64,000 bases of DNA from VGRW01 sp031396695 (GTDB lineage: Bacteria > Myxococcota_A > UBA9160 > SZUA-336), in the NCBI GenBank assembly GCA_031396695.1, contig JANNLG010000171.1:1-64000 (forward strand). The letters run 5' to 3'. This document shows positions 8,217 through 16,780 of the stretch, piece after piece (within the stretch, counting starts at the first letter, position 1; each line of letters opens with the position of its first letter). A program made the position numbers and the translations under genes. The notes under the pieces are model-generated. The model was given only the letters and a program-made list of their open reading frames with translations, was not told where the DNA came from and did no database searches.

Positions 8217-9494
8217 GTGCGCGAGAGCGAGCAACGGACGCGGCCGCGGATCGTGATCGTGGGCGCCGGCTTCGGCGGCCTGCGCGCGGCGCGCGCGTTG
8301 GCGAAGGCCGACGTCTCGATCACGCTCGTGGACCAGCGCAACTACCATTTGTTCCAGCCGCTGCTCTATCAGGTGGCGACCTCGATGTTGCCGCCCGAGA
8401 GCATCGCCTACCCGGTGCGCGCGATCCTGCGCCGCCAGAAGAACCTCGAGTTCCGGCTCGCGCGCGTGGAGTCGGTCGACTTCGAAAAGCGCGAGCTCAC
8501 GACCAGCGCGGGACCGATCGGCTACGACCGGCTCGTACTCGCGGTCGGCGGCCGCACGAACTTCTTCGGGCTCACGTCGGTGGAGCGCAACGGCTTCGGC
8601 TTGAAGGATCTCGACGAGGCCGTGAACGTGCGCAACCAGATCCTGCGCAGCTTCGAACGCGCGCTGCACGAGCCGAGCCCGGAGCGGCGCCGCGCCCACC
8701 AGACCTTCGTGGTGGTCGGCGGCGGACCGACCGGCGTCGAGAGCGCGGGCGCACTCTCGGAGCTCGTGCGGCTCGTGCTCGCCAAGGACTTCGCCGCGCT
8801 CGAGATCAAGGACGTGCGCGTGATCTTGCTCGAGGCGACGCACGCGCTGCTGGCTGCGCTGCCCGAGAAGCTGCGCGAGGAGACCGCGCTGCGTCTCTGG
8901 CACAAGCACGTCGAGGTGCGCTTCGGCGCGCAAGTGGTCGAGTTCGACGGCGAGCGGGTGACACTGAAAGGTGGCGAGGTGATTCCCGCGCGCACGCTGA
9001 TCTGGGCGGCGGGCGCGCGCGCGGCGGGCCTGATCGATCGACTCGGCCTGGCGCAGGGCGCGCAAGGCCGCGTGCGGATCGACGAGACGCTGCGCGTGCT
9101 CGACCACGACGACGTGTTCGCGATCGGCGACGCGGCCTTTCTAGAGCGCGCGGGTCAGCCGCTGCCGATGATGGCGCCGGTCGCCATGCAACAGGGCGAG
9201 CTGGTCGCGCGCAACGTCACGCGATCGCTCGAAGGCGCGCCGCTCGAGCCGTTCGCGTACCGCAACCCCGGTTCGCTCGCGACGATCGGCCGCAACGCCG
9301 CGGTCGCGCACCTGGGCCGCTTCGCGTTCACGGGCTTTCTCGCGTGGCTGCTCTGGCTGGCCGTCCACGTCGCGCAGCTGATCGGCTTTCGCAACAAGCT
9401 GCTCGTGCTGCTCGAGTGGGGCTGGGAGTACTTCACCTACGAACGAGCGGTGCGCCTGATCACCGCCGATCAGGTGCGCGAGCGCGGCGACTGA
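8217..9494 (+). CDS. ndh: type II NADH:quinone oxidoreductase (NDH-2)
   Basis: 425 residues from a GTG at 8217. It transfers electrons from NADH to membrane quinone without pumping protons. The N-terminal FAD Rossmann motif is IVIVGAGFGGLRAAR (residues ~12-26), the second nucleotide site is TFVVVGGGPTGVESAG (~160), and the FAD-closing motif is VFAIGDAAF (~300). The quinone-side PMMAPVAMQQG and a C-terminal amphipathic membrane segment (FLAWLLWLAVHVAQLIGFRNK) are as in NDH-2 enzymes. This implies aerobic or quinone-linked respiration. It is divergent from the RDD operon and may be cotranscribed with the LLM oxidoreductase 32 bases downstream. Confidence 0.93.
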   Translation: MRESEQRTRPRIVIVGAGFGGLRAARALAKADVSITLVDQRNYHLFQPLLYQVATSMLPPESIAYPVRAILRRQKNLEFRLARVESVDFEKRELTTSAGPIGYDRLVLAVGGRTNFFGLTSVERNGFGLKDLDEAVNVRNQILRSFERALHEPSPERRRAHQTFVVVGGGPTGVESAGALSELVRLVLAKDFAALEIKDVRVILLEATHALLAALPEKLREETALRLWHKHVEVRFGAQVVEFDGERVTLKGGEVIPARTLIWAAGARAAGLIDRLGLAQGAQGRVRIDETLRVLDHDDVFAIGDAAFLERAGQPLPMMAPVAMQQGELVARNVTRSLEGAPLEPFAYRNPGSLATIGRNAAVAHLGRFAFTGFLAWLLWLAVHVAQLIGFRNKLLVLLEWGWEYFTYERAVRLITADQVRERGD

Positions 9495-9526
9495 ACCCGC
9501 GCGCGCGCGATCGGGTAGCATCGGGC

Positions 9527-10477
9527 ATGGCCAAACCCTTCCGCTTCGCGGTGCAGGTCTCGACGCTCCCCGCCGACGGCTGGATCGAGCGCGTGCGCTC
9601 GTACGAGCGACTCGGCTTCTCCACGGTCTTCTGCCCCGATCACTTCGGGCCGCAGTGGGATCCGACTGCGCTGCTCGCGGCGGCCGCCGCGGTCACGACA
9701 CGACTCAATGTCGGGTCGCTGGTGTACGACGTCGACTACCGCCACCCCGTGATCCACGCCAAGGGCGCCGCGACGATCCAGCTGCTCTCCGGCGGGCGGC
9801 ACGAGTTCGGCATCGGCGCGGGTTGGATGCAGACCGACTACGACGAGGCGGGCATGCCTTACGACCGCCCAGGCCTGCGCATCGAGCGGCTCGACGAGGC
9901 GCTGCAGATCATCAAGAGCATGTGGGAGAACGAACGCACCACGTTCTCGGGCAAGCACTACAAGATCACCAACATCGCGAAGGCCGCCGAGCTGCCGGCC
10001 GGCGCGCGGCCCAAGATCCTGATCGGCGGTGGAGGACCGCGCGTGTTGCGGCTCGCGGGCCGGCACGCCGACATCGTCGGCATCAATCCGAGCCTGCCCG
10101 AGGGCAAGATCACGCGAGACAGTGCCGCCGATCTCGCGCCCGAGCGGCTCGACGAGAAGCTGCGCCACGTGCGCGCGGGCGCGGAGGCCGCGGGCCGACG
10201 TTTCGACGAGATCGAGCTGAACTCGCTGACCTTCGTGGTGGCGATCACGGATGATGCCTCGGGCCTGCGCGCGGGCCTGGCCGCGAACAGCGGAATGTCG
10301 GTCGAGCAGGTCGCGAACTGCCCGATCTTCCTGACCGGCTCCGCGGCGGAGATCCGCGACGGGCTCGAGAAGCGGCGCGAGCGCTACGGGCTCTCGTACA
10401 TCGTGATCCAGGGCCGCGATCCGGCCATGGTCGAGAAGTTCGCCGAGCTGATCGTGGCGCCGCTGTCCGGCAAGTGA
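9527..10477 (+). CDS. LLM class F420-dependent oxidoreductase (TIGR03621-like)
   Basis: 316 residues from the ATG at 9527. The luciferase-like TIM barrel is clear: FAVQVSTLPADGWIERVRSYERLGFSTVF at the N-terminus in parts, VGSLVYDVDYRHP near 62, and GIGAGWMQTDYDEAGMPYD near 95. It most resembles the TIGR03621 subgroup of probable F420-dependent enzymes. The substrate is unknown. If the F420 assignment is right, the genome should encode F420 biosynthesis (cofCDEGH), none of which is in this window. FMN use cannot be excluded. Confidence 0.85.
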   Translation: MAKPFRFAVQVSTLPADGWIERVRSYERLGFSTVFCPDHFGPQWDPTALLAAAAAVTTRLNVGSLVYDVDYRHPVIHAKGAATIQLLSGGRHEFGIGAGWMQTDYDEAGMPYDRPGLRIERLDEALQIIKSMWENERTTFSGKHYKITNIAKAAELPAGARPKILIGGGGPRVLRLAGRHADIVGINPSLPEGKITRDSAADLAPERLDEKLRHVRAGAEAAGRRFDEIELNSLTFVVAITDDASGLRAGLAANSGMSVEQVANCPIFLTGSAAEIRDGLEKRRERYGLSYIVIQGRDPAMVEKFAELIVAPLSGK

Positions 10478-10555
10478 CGCGCGCGAACGAGCGAGCGCAT
10501 GCGCTAGCAACTTTGCCTCAAGCGGGTGCGCGACACCTCCGATAACTTCGTGGAC

Positions 10556-13500
10556 ATGAGCGCCACGCTGGGGACGGACCCGCCGCTCTGGGAGCGCTAC
10601 ACCCGAACGCACGGCCGCGTGCACCTGACGGGTCTGCAAGCGCTGCTGCGCATGACGCTCGACCAGCTGCGCAGCGACGCGCGCGCAGGGCTGCGCACCG
10701 GCGCGTTCTTCTCCGGCTATCCGGGTTCTCCGCTCGCGGGGCTGGACGGAATGCTGCGCAGCCTGGCGCCGCTGCTCGCGCGCTCGGACGTGCGGCTCGC
10801 GCCGGGTCTGAACGAAGAGCTCGCGGCCAGCGCGGTGGCGGGCACGCAGCTCGTCGAGACCTTCCCGCACGCCCGCTACAACGGCGTGCTCGGGGTCTGG
10901 TTCGGCAAGGCGCCCGGTCTCGATCGCGCGATCGACGCGCTGCGCCACGCCAATTTCGTGGGCACCGGACGGCAGGGCGGTGCGCTGGCGGTCGTGGGCG
11001 ACGATCCGTTCTGCAAGAGCTCGTCGCTGCCGAGCCACAGCGAGCACGCCTTCGCGCACGCCTACATTCCGTTGTTCGCGCCGGCCGACCCGGGCGACGT
11101 GCTGCGCCTCGGACGGCTGGCGTTCGCGCTCTCGCGCTACACCGGATTGTGGAGCGGACTGCGCATGGTGGCCGACGTGGCCGACTCGGGCCGGATCGTC
11201 ACGCTCGCCGACGCTGAGCCCGCGCTCGTGCTGCCGGAGTTCGTGAATCCGGCCGGCCGGCCGGCTCGGCGCATCGACACGAATCTGCTGCCGCCGAACG
11301 TGCTGCGCATCGAGCAGGATCTGGTCTTCGGCAGACTCGAAGCCGTGCACCGCTTCGCGCGCGCGAACGGCTTGAATCCGATCACGTCGAAGCACGCGCG
11401 CGATCGCGTGGGCCTCGTCGCTTCGGGCTCGCTCTACCGCGAGCTCGAGAGCGCGCTCGCGCTGCTCGGCCTCGACGAGCCCGAGCGCGAGCGACTCGGC
11501 GTGCGGCTGCTCAAGCTCGACCTGGTCTGGCCGCTCGAGACCGAGCGCATGCGCGAGTTCGCATCCGGACTCGAGGCGATCGTGGTGGTGGACTCGCGCC
11601 GTGCCTGGCTCGAGGAGCAGGTGCGCGCGGCGTTGTACGAGGGCGGGTCGCGCGCGCGCGTGCTCGGCCAGCACGACGAGCGCGGCGCGGCCTGGCTCGC
11701 GCGCCGCCACGAGCTCACCGGCGGTACGCTCGCGCAGGATCTCGCGCCCTGGCTGGGCGAGAAGCTCGGCGAGCCGAAGCTGGTTTCTCGCCTCGCGCCG
11801 CTCGAAGCCGCGCTCGCGCGCGCGTCCCACGCGGCCGAACCGTCGCGCGCGCCGCACTTCTGCAGCGGCTGTCCGCACTCGTCGTCGACCAAGCTGCCCG
11901 AGGGCTCGCTCGCCGGCGGCGGCATCGGCTGTCACACCATGGCGCTGCTCATGCCCGAGCGCGCAGTGCGGCTGCTCGGCGCGATGGGTTCGGAGGGTGC
12001 GCACTGGATCGGTCTCGCGCCCTACACCGAGACGCGACACCTGTTCCAGAACCTGGGCGACGGCACCTACTTCCACTCCGGCCGGCTGGCGGTTCGCGCC
12101 TGCGTCGAGGCCGGTGCGACGATCACCTTCAAGCTGCTCTGGAACGGAGTCGTCGCGATGACCGGCGGCCAGCACGCCGTGGGCGCCAAGCCGCTCGCGG
12201 CGCTGGTGCGGGATCTGCTGGCCGACGGGGTGCTCTGCGTGGTGGCGATGAGCGACGACCGCGAGGTCGCCGCGCTCGAAACCTACGAGCCGCGTCTTCG
12301 GGTGGTGGACCGGAACGGCTGGGACGGCGCCATGCGCGAGCTGCGCGAGCAGAGTGGCGTCAGCGTCATGATCTGGGACGAGCTGTGCGCGAACGAGAAG
12401 CAGCGGCTCGAACGCCGCGGCGTGCTCGCTCGGCCGAGCGCGCGCGTGGTGATCAACGAAGACGTGTGCGAGGGCTGCGGCGACTGCGGCGTCAAGTCTT
12501 CGTGCGTGTCGCTGCGGCCGGTCGAGACCGCGCTCGGCCGCAAGACGCGCGTGCACGCGGGCTCGTGCAGCGACGATCGCGCCTGCCTCGACGGGGACTG
12601 CCCGGCGTTCCTCTCGGTCGAGGGTGCGACGGCCGCAGCGCTGCCCTTCGAGTCCCTGCTGACGGGGCCGCTGCCCGAGCCGCCCGCGCCGATCTGGGAC
12701 GGCGATCGCTACGAGCTGCAGCTGGTCGGCATCGGCAGCACGGGCGTGGTCACGATCGACGCGCTGCTGGTGCGCGCCGCCGAGCACGACGGCTTGTACG
12801 CGATGCACCTCGACCAGACCGGCCTCGCGCAGCGCGGCGGCAAGGTCGTGTCGCACTGCGTGCTCGCGCGCACCGAACTGACGGGCAGCCCGCGCATCGA
12901 GCCGGGCCGCGCGGACGTGCTGCTCGCCTTCGATCCGCTCGGCTCCTCGGATCGCGACGCACTGCGCGCGCTCGACCCGGGCCGCACGCGCGCGGTGGTG
13001 CACGAGCTGTACGTGCCGACCGGCGCCGACGTGGGCGCGCCCGGCTTCCAGCCGCCCGACCTCTCCTTGCTGATCGAGCCGCTGCGCGAAGCCACGCGCT
13101 CGCTCGAGCGCGTTCCCGCGGAGCTGCTCGCGGAAGTCGCGCTCGGCCAGTCGCTGTCGGCGAATCTGGTGCTGCTCGGCTTCGCCTGGCAGCGCGGACT
13201 CGTGCCGGTCTCGCGACTCGCGCTCGAACGCGCGGTGCGAGAGAACGGTGTCGCGGTCGAGGCCAACCTGCGCGCGATCGCGCTCGGCCGCGCGGCCGCG
13301 GTCGACGCGGAGCTGGTCGCGAAGCTCTTGCACGACGCGACTCCGCCGGCGATCGGCGACGAGCCGGCGCTCGATCGCGCCGCGCGCGCGCTCGGTCCGG
13401 CCTGGAGCGCGGTGCACGAAGCGCTCGGCCGCTTCCAGCACGCGAAGGACTCCGATCGCGTCACTTCGCTGATCGCATCGTTCGCGGCCGATCTGGTCGA

Positions 13501-14083
13501 CTACCAGGGCAAGCGGCTGGCGTCGCGCTACTGCGCGCGCGTCGCGCGCGTGGCCGAGGCCGCGGCCGCCGTCGATCCGGAATCGCTCGCGCTCACCGAA
13601 GCCGCTTCGCGCGAGCTCTACCGCGTGCTCGCGTACAAGGACGAGTACGAGGTCGCGCGGCTCTTGCTGCGCGGTCCGCACCGGCGCTGGCTGCGGCGCC
13701 ATTCCGCGCACCAGCCGAGCATCCGCTACCACCTGCACCCGCCGCTGCTGCGCGCGCTGGGCTTGAAATCGAAGCTCGCGCTCGGAGCGTGGATCGAGCC
13801 GGTCTTCGCCGCGCTCGCGGCCGCGCGCCGGTTGCGCGGAACCGCGCTCGATCCGTTCGGCTGGACGCGCGCGCGCCGGCTCGAGCGCGAGCTCGCGAGC
13901 TGGTACGAGGGCGTGCTCGACGCGGTCGCCGCGCACGTGCGCGCCGAGAATCGCGCGGAAGCGCTCGAAATCGTGCGGCTGGCCGAGGGCATCCGCGGCT
14001 ACGAGGGGATCAAGGAAGCGCGCGCCGCCGAGCTGCGGCCGATCATCGAGCGCAAGCTCGCGGCCCTCGTCGCGCCTCGCTGA
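10556..14083 (+). CDS. fused indolepyruvate ferredoxin oxidoreductase (alpha-beta-gamma type)
   Basis: About 1175 residues in one chain; an in-frame GTG at 10526 is an alternative start. It oxidatively decarboxylates aryl or other 2-oxo acids to acyl-CoA, reducing ferredoxin with thiamine diphosphate. In order: pyrimidine-binding domain (SGYPGSPLAGLDG near residue 60), TPP-binding domain (GCHTMALLM, then GDGTYFHSG near 460-505), an iron-sulfur cysteine set (CEGCGDCG near 638, with further Cys to ~690), the gamma-type domain (GIGSTGVVTIDALL near 725, then QRGGKVVSH), and a helical C-terminal domain typical of the fused bacterial form. Aerobes use this fused form in amino acid breakdown. The nrtS-like gene follows 14 bases later. 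Confidence 0.92.
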   Translation: MSATLGTDPPLWERYTRTHGRVHLTGLQALLRMTLDQLRSDARAGLRTGAFFSGYPGSPLAGLDGMLRSLAPLLARSDVRLAPGLNEELAASAVAGTQLVETFPHARYNGVLGVWFGKAPGLDRAIDALRHANFVGTGRQGGALAVVGDDPFCKSSSLPSHSEHAFAHAYIPLFAPADPGDVLRLGRLAFALSRYTGLWSGLRMVADVADSGRIVTLADAEPALVLPEFVNPAGRPARRIDTNLLPPNVLRIEQDLVFGRLEAVHRFARANGLNPITSKHARDRVGLVASGSLYRELESALALLGLDEPERERLGVRLLKLDLVWPLETERMREFASGLEAIVVVDSRRAWLEEQVRAALYEGGSRARVLGQHDERGAAWLARRHELTGGTLAQDLAPWLGEKLGEPKLVSRLAPLEAALARASHAAEPSRAPHFCSGCPHSSSTKLPEGSLAGGGIGCHTMALLMPERAVRLLGAMGSEGAHWIGLAPYTETRHLFQNLGDGTYFHSGRLAVRACVEAGATITFKLLWNGVVAMTGGQHAVGAKPLAALVRDLLADGVLCVVAMSDDREVAALETYEPRLRVVDRNGWDGAMRELREQSGVSVMIWDELCANEKQRLERRGVLARPSARVVINEDVCEGCGDCGVKSSCVSLRPVETALGRKTRVHAGSCSDDRACLDGDCPAFLSVEGATAAALPFESLLTGPLPEPPAPIWDGDRYELQLVGIGSTGVVTIDALLVRAAEHDGLYAMHLDQTGLAQRGGKVVSHCVLARTELTGSPRIEPGRADVLLAFDPLGSSDRDALRALDPGRTRAVVHELYVPTGADVGAPGFQPPDLSLLIEPLREATRSLERVPAELLAEVALGQSLSANLVLLGFAWQRGLVPVSRLALERAVRENGVAVEANLRAIALGRAAAVDAELVAKLLHDATPPAIGDEPALDRAARALGPAWSAVHEALGRFQHAKDSDRVTSLIASFAADLVDYQGKRLASRYCARVARVAEAAAAVDPESLALTEAASRELYRVLAYKDEYEVARLLLRGPHRRWLRRHSAHQPSIRYHLHPPLLRALGLKSKLALGAWIEPVFAALAAARRLRGTALDPFGWTRARRLERELASWYEGVLDAVAAHVRAENRAEALEIVRLAEGIRGYEGIKEARAAELRPIIERKLAALVAPR

Positions 14084-14097
14084 GCTATCCTGCCGCC

Positions 14098-14316
14098 GTG
14101 TCGGAGTGGCTGCGAATCGCCCGCGAGCCGTCGGTCGTGCGACGTGCGTTTCGAACCATGCTCGTGGTCGGCGCGATCCTGATCGCCATCAATCACGGCG
14201 ACGCGTTGCTCTCGGGTCAGCTCGACGCCGACCGCGTGTTCAAGATCTGCCTGACGTTGCTCGTCCCGTACGGCGTCTCGACCACCTCGAGCGTCGCCGC
14301 GCTGCGCTCGAGGTAA
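14098..14316 (+). CDS. nrtS: NrtS-like small nitrate/nitrite transporter
   Basis: A 72-residue protein from a GTG at 14098. Two hydrophobic helices (LVVGAILIAINHGDALLSG and ICLTLLVPYGVSTTSS, ~20-38 and ~47-63) carry the NrtS hallmarks INHGDALLSG and LVPYGVST. NrtS was described in cyanobacteria as a very small two-helix transporter for nitrate and nitrite, probably working as an oligomer. The gene starts 14 bases after the fused IOR, so the two are probably cotranscribed, although no nitrate reductase gene is nearby. Assignment rests on these motifs and length. Confidence 0.75.
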   Translation: MSEWLRIAREPSVVRRAFRTMLVVGAILIAINHGDALLSGQLDADRVFKICLTLLVPYGVSTTSSVAALRSR

Positions 14317-14324
14317 CGGGGCCC

Positions 14325-14346
14325 GGCGCGCGGACGGCCGCGCGCC
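14325..14346 (+). terminator. GC-rich hairpin after nrtS
   Basis: A perfect 9-bp stem (GGCGCGCGG with CCGCGCGCC) closes a 4-base ACGG loop eight bases after the nrtS stop. No U-run follows, so it may stop transcription inefficiently or protect the 3' end. Placement between tail-to-tail genes supports a 3'-end role. Confidence 0.45.
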
Positions 14347-14353
14347 ACCCGCA

Positions 14354-14387
14354 CTTCGCTCAGCTTCGCTTCGCTGCGCGCTTCGCT
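14354..14387. repeat. CTTCGCT short tandem-like repeat
   Basis: Four copies of CTTCGCT begin at 14354, 14364, 14369 and 14381 in the gap between convergent genes. Spacing is irregular and no protein frame explains it. Confidence 0.4.
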
Positions 14388-14391
14388 TGCG

Positions 14392-14985
14392 CTACCCGCC
14401 CGCGAGAAGTTCATCGCAGTCGTCGACGCGCAGACTCGTGGCCAGCAGCAGGCGCGTTGCGTCGGCGCGCATCGCGAACAGCGACGTGGCGTCGGCGCCG
14501 CTGACGGTGGACTCGGCGGATTCGACCCCGAGCGCTTGACCCGCGATCGTGATGCAGAGCCACTTCTCGCGCGCTTCGAGGCGCCGATCGTAGCGGTCGA
14601 TCAGCCCGCGCAGCTCGCCGTACACGATGCGATTCGCAGCGATCAGCGCGAACGGCGCAGACAGATTCGCGATCTGGAGCTCGGACACGGAGCCGTACAC
14701 GCTCTGATCGGGGTGCGCGCGCAGGTACTCCCGCGTCGAAGCGAAGCCGACCGCCGAGAGCGTCGCATTCACCGGCTCGTCGCCGAAGTCCTGGCTCTCG
14801 ATCTTCGCGACCAGGTACGTGCCCTCGACCGGACCGTCGAGCGAGTAGCGCACCACGTGCTCGTTCGTCTCGACCACGAGCTCGCCGCCTTCGAACACCG
14901 GGGCGAGTGGATTCGTGCGCAGATATCGCACCGCGAAGTGCCCCGCCACCATCAGCGCGACGACCAGCAACGCCGTTTTCCACAT
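14392..14985 (-). CDS. hypothetical membrane-anchored protein
   Basis: 197 residues from the ATG at 14985. One N-terminal hydrophobic segment (TALLVVALMVAGHFAVRYL, residues ~3-22) serves as anchor or signal; the rest is soluble and beta-rich, with no motif I recognise. Two late Cys (in LCITI and DDCDELL) might pair. It is divergent from the exonuclease III gene across ~85 bases. Codon use and composition match neighbouring genes, which supports it being real; its function is unknown. Confidence 0.65.
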   Translation of the reverse strand: MWKTALLVVALMVAGHFAVRYLRTNPLAPVFEGGELVVETNEHVVRYSLDGPVEGTYLVAKIESQDFGDEPVNATLSAVGFASTREYLRAHPDQSVYGSVSELQIANLSAPFALIAANRIVYGELRGLIDRYDRRLEAREKWLCITIAGQALGVESAESTVSGADATSLFAMRADATRLLLATSLRVDDCDELLAGG

Positions 14986-15070
14986 TTCTACGTATCGGCG
15001 CGCCGGGGCTCGAGCAAGAGGCGAGAAGCCGCAGTTGCACACGCGTGACGGTCCACTCAATATCGCGCAC

Positions 15071-15838
15071 GTGTTGCTTCTCTCCTGGAACGTGAATGGG
15101 CTGCGCGCCGCCGGCCGCGGCGGTTTTCTGGACTGGTTCGCAGGCCAGCGCCCGTTCGCGGTGTGCGTGCAGGAGATCAAGGCTCGGCCCGAGCAGCTCT
15201 CGGACGAGCTGCGCAACCCGCACGGCTACCACGCCTACTACCACTCGGCCGAGACGCCTGGCTACAGCGGTGTGGCCACCTTCACGCGTGAAGAGCCGCT
15301 CGCGGTGGTGCACGGCATCGGCTCGAAAGAGTTCGACCGCGAGGGCCGCGTGCTGCGCACCGAGTTTCGCGACTTCGTGCTGGTGAACGCGTATTTCCCG
15401 AACAGCCAGCGCGACCATGCGCGGCTCGACTACAAGCTGCGCTTCTGCTCGGCGATGCTGCGGCTGATGAACGGCTATCGGCGCTCCGGCAAGCACGTGC
15501 TCTTGTGCGGCGACTACAACATCTCGCACGCCGAGATCGATCTGGCGAACCCGCGCGAGAACCGCCTGAACGCGGGCTTCCTGCCGGAGGAGCGCGCCTG
15601 GATGGATCGCTTCCTGGCACGCCACGGCTGGATCGACACTTTTCGGAGTCGCTGCCCCGAGCCGGGGCACTACACCTGGTGGAGCAACCGGCCCGGCGTG
15701 CGCGAGCGGAACATCGGTTGGCGGCTGGACTACTTCGTCGCGAACCTCGAGCTGATGGACCGCGTCGCGCGCATCGAGCACCAGACCCAGGTGCGCGGCT
15801 CCGACCACTGTCCTGTGGCGCTGAAGGTGCGGGACTAG
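15071..15838 (+). CDS. xth: exodeoxyribonuclease III (AP endonuclease family 1)
   Basis: 255 residues from a GTG at 15071. It acts in base excision repair, cutting DNA at abasic sites. The endonuclease/exonuclease/phosphatase fold is clear: SWNVNGLRA at the N-terminus, QEIKA (metal Glu), GYSGVATFTR, NAYFPNSQRD, CGDYNISH (catalytic Asp/Asn), the C-terminal GWRLDYF and SDHCPVAL (catalytic His). Length matches the family. Its stop codon overlaps the convergent serine acetyltransferase stop in a shared CTAG. Confidence 0.94.
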   Translation: MLLLSWNVNGLRAAGRGGFLDWFAGQRPFAVCVQEIKARPEQLSDELRNPHGYHAYYHSAETPGYSGVATFTREEPLAVVHGIGSKEFDREGRVLRTEFRDFVLVNAYFPNSQRDHARLDYKLRFCSAMLRLMNGYRRSGKHVLLCGDYNISHAEIDLANPRENRLNAGFLPEERAWMDRFLARHGWIDTFRSRCPEPGHYTWWSNRPGVRERNIGWRLDYFVANLELMDRVARIEHQTQVRGSDHCPVALKVRD

Positions 15839-16668
15839 ATGTCGTAGGTCGGGTCGATCGAGCCCGACTCCGAATCCTTGTGCTTGACCTGGAGCTGCGG
15901 CGGCGTGATCTGCACGCGCGAGAAGGCCGGCACCGATTCGTGTAGCCAGACGTTGCCGCCGATCACCGAGCCCTCGCCGATCACGGTGTCGCCACCGAGG
16001 ATGGTCGCGTTCGGGTAGATCGTGACGTCGTCCTCGATCGTCGGGTGGCGCTTCTTGCCGGAATCCAGCCTGCCCTGCTTGTTCGAGAACGCTCCGAGCG
16101 TGACGCCGTGGTACATCTTGACGCGGTTGCCGATCACCGCGGTCTCGCCGATCACCACGCCCGTGCCGTGATCGATGAAGAAGTGGCAGCCGATCGACGC
16201 GCCGGGATGGATGTCCATGCCGGTCTTGCTCTTGGCGTGCTCGCTCATGATGCGCGCCGCGACCGGCGCGCCGAGTTCGTAGAGTACGTGCGCGATGCGG
16301 TAGGTCGAGACGGCGTACGCCGACGGATACGCGGCGATCACCTCCGCGTACGACTTCGCCGCGGGATCTCCCTTGAAGGCGGCCTCGACGTCCATGCCCA
16401 CGCAGTGCCGGATGTCCGGCAGATGCTCCAGGAACTTCGATGCGAGATCGGAGCCGATCAGCCCCGAGAGCAGGCCGTGCACGACTTCTAGATCGGAGTT
16501 GAGCCGCTCGTGCGGGGTCTGCTCCAGCACGATCGCGCGCAGATTCTCGAGCACGTCGACCACCCGCCGGGTATCGGGGCAGGCCTGACGACGCGCAACG
16601 CTCACGGGATCGTTCTGATCGCGCTTGGCGATCAGATGATTCGCGATGGATTCGGTCAAGGTGGACAT
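15835..16668 (-). CDS. cysE: serine O-acetyltransferase
   Basis: 277 residues from the ATG at 16668. It makes O-acetylserine from serine and acetyl-CoA for cysteine synthesis. The C-terminal left-handed beta-helix shows hexapeptide repeats with the catalytic-site sequence GMDIHPGASIG and HGTGVVIGETAVIGN, followed by GVTLGAF and KRHPTIEDDVTIYPNATILGG in parts. The long helical N-terminal domain (~150 residues) is like the EpsC/SrpH subgroup rather than E. coli CysE. Sulfur assimilation fits with the transsulfuration gene at 48360. It is divergent from the RecB-like nuclease gene. Confidence 0.92.
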   Translation of the reverse strand: MSTLTESIANHLIAKRDQNDPVSVARRQACPDTRRVVDVLENLRAIVLEQTPHERLNSDLEVVHGLLSGLIGSDLASKFLEHLPDIRHCVGMDVEAAFKGDPAAKSYAEVIAAYPSAYAVSTYRIAHVLYELGAPVAARIMSEHAKSKTGMDIHPGASIGCHFFIDHGTGVVIGETAVIGNRVKMYHGVTLGAFSNKQGRLDSGKKRHPTIEDDVTIYPNATILGGDTVIGEGSVIGGNVWLHESVPAFSRVQITPPQLQVKHKDSESGSIDPTYDI

Positions 16669-16780
16669 GTCTCGGACTCCCTTCACCTCTGACCTCCCGC
16701 CCCGGCGGAAGGTTACGCGTGGGCCCGGCATTTTCAAAGCGGGCCCGAAGCCCCATACTGGCCCGGCCTCTGGGGGGAGC

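Noticed and set aside
9470..13936. Very long open frame on the minus strand opposite the IOR gene (also 14411-18928 and 27716-30196 minus)
   Set aside because: Arg/Ala/Val-rich translations without motifs, fully antisense to well-recognised genes; an effect of high GC at third positions.
14354..14387. CRISPR-like or REP-type repeat array from CTTCGCT copies
   Set aside because: Only four 7-base units with irregular spacing and no spacers; reported as a minor repeat only.
16721..16746. GGGCCCG-N12-CGGGCCC inverted repeat between cysE and the nuclease gene as an operator
   Set aside because: GC-only half-sites of this length arise easily at this composition, and further GGCCC runs lie alongside; too weak to call.
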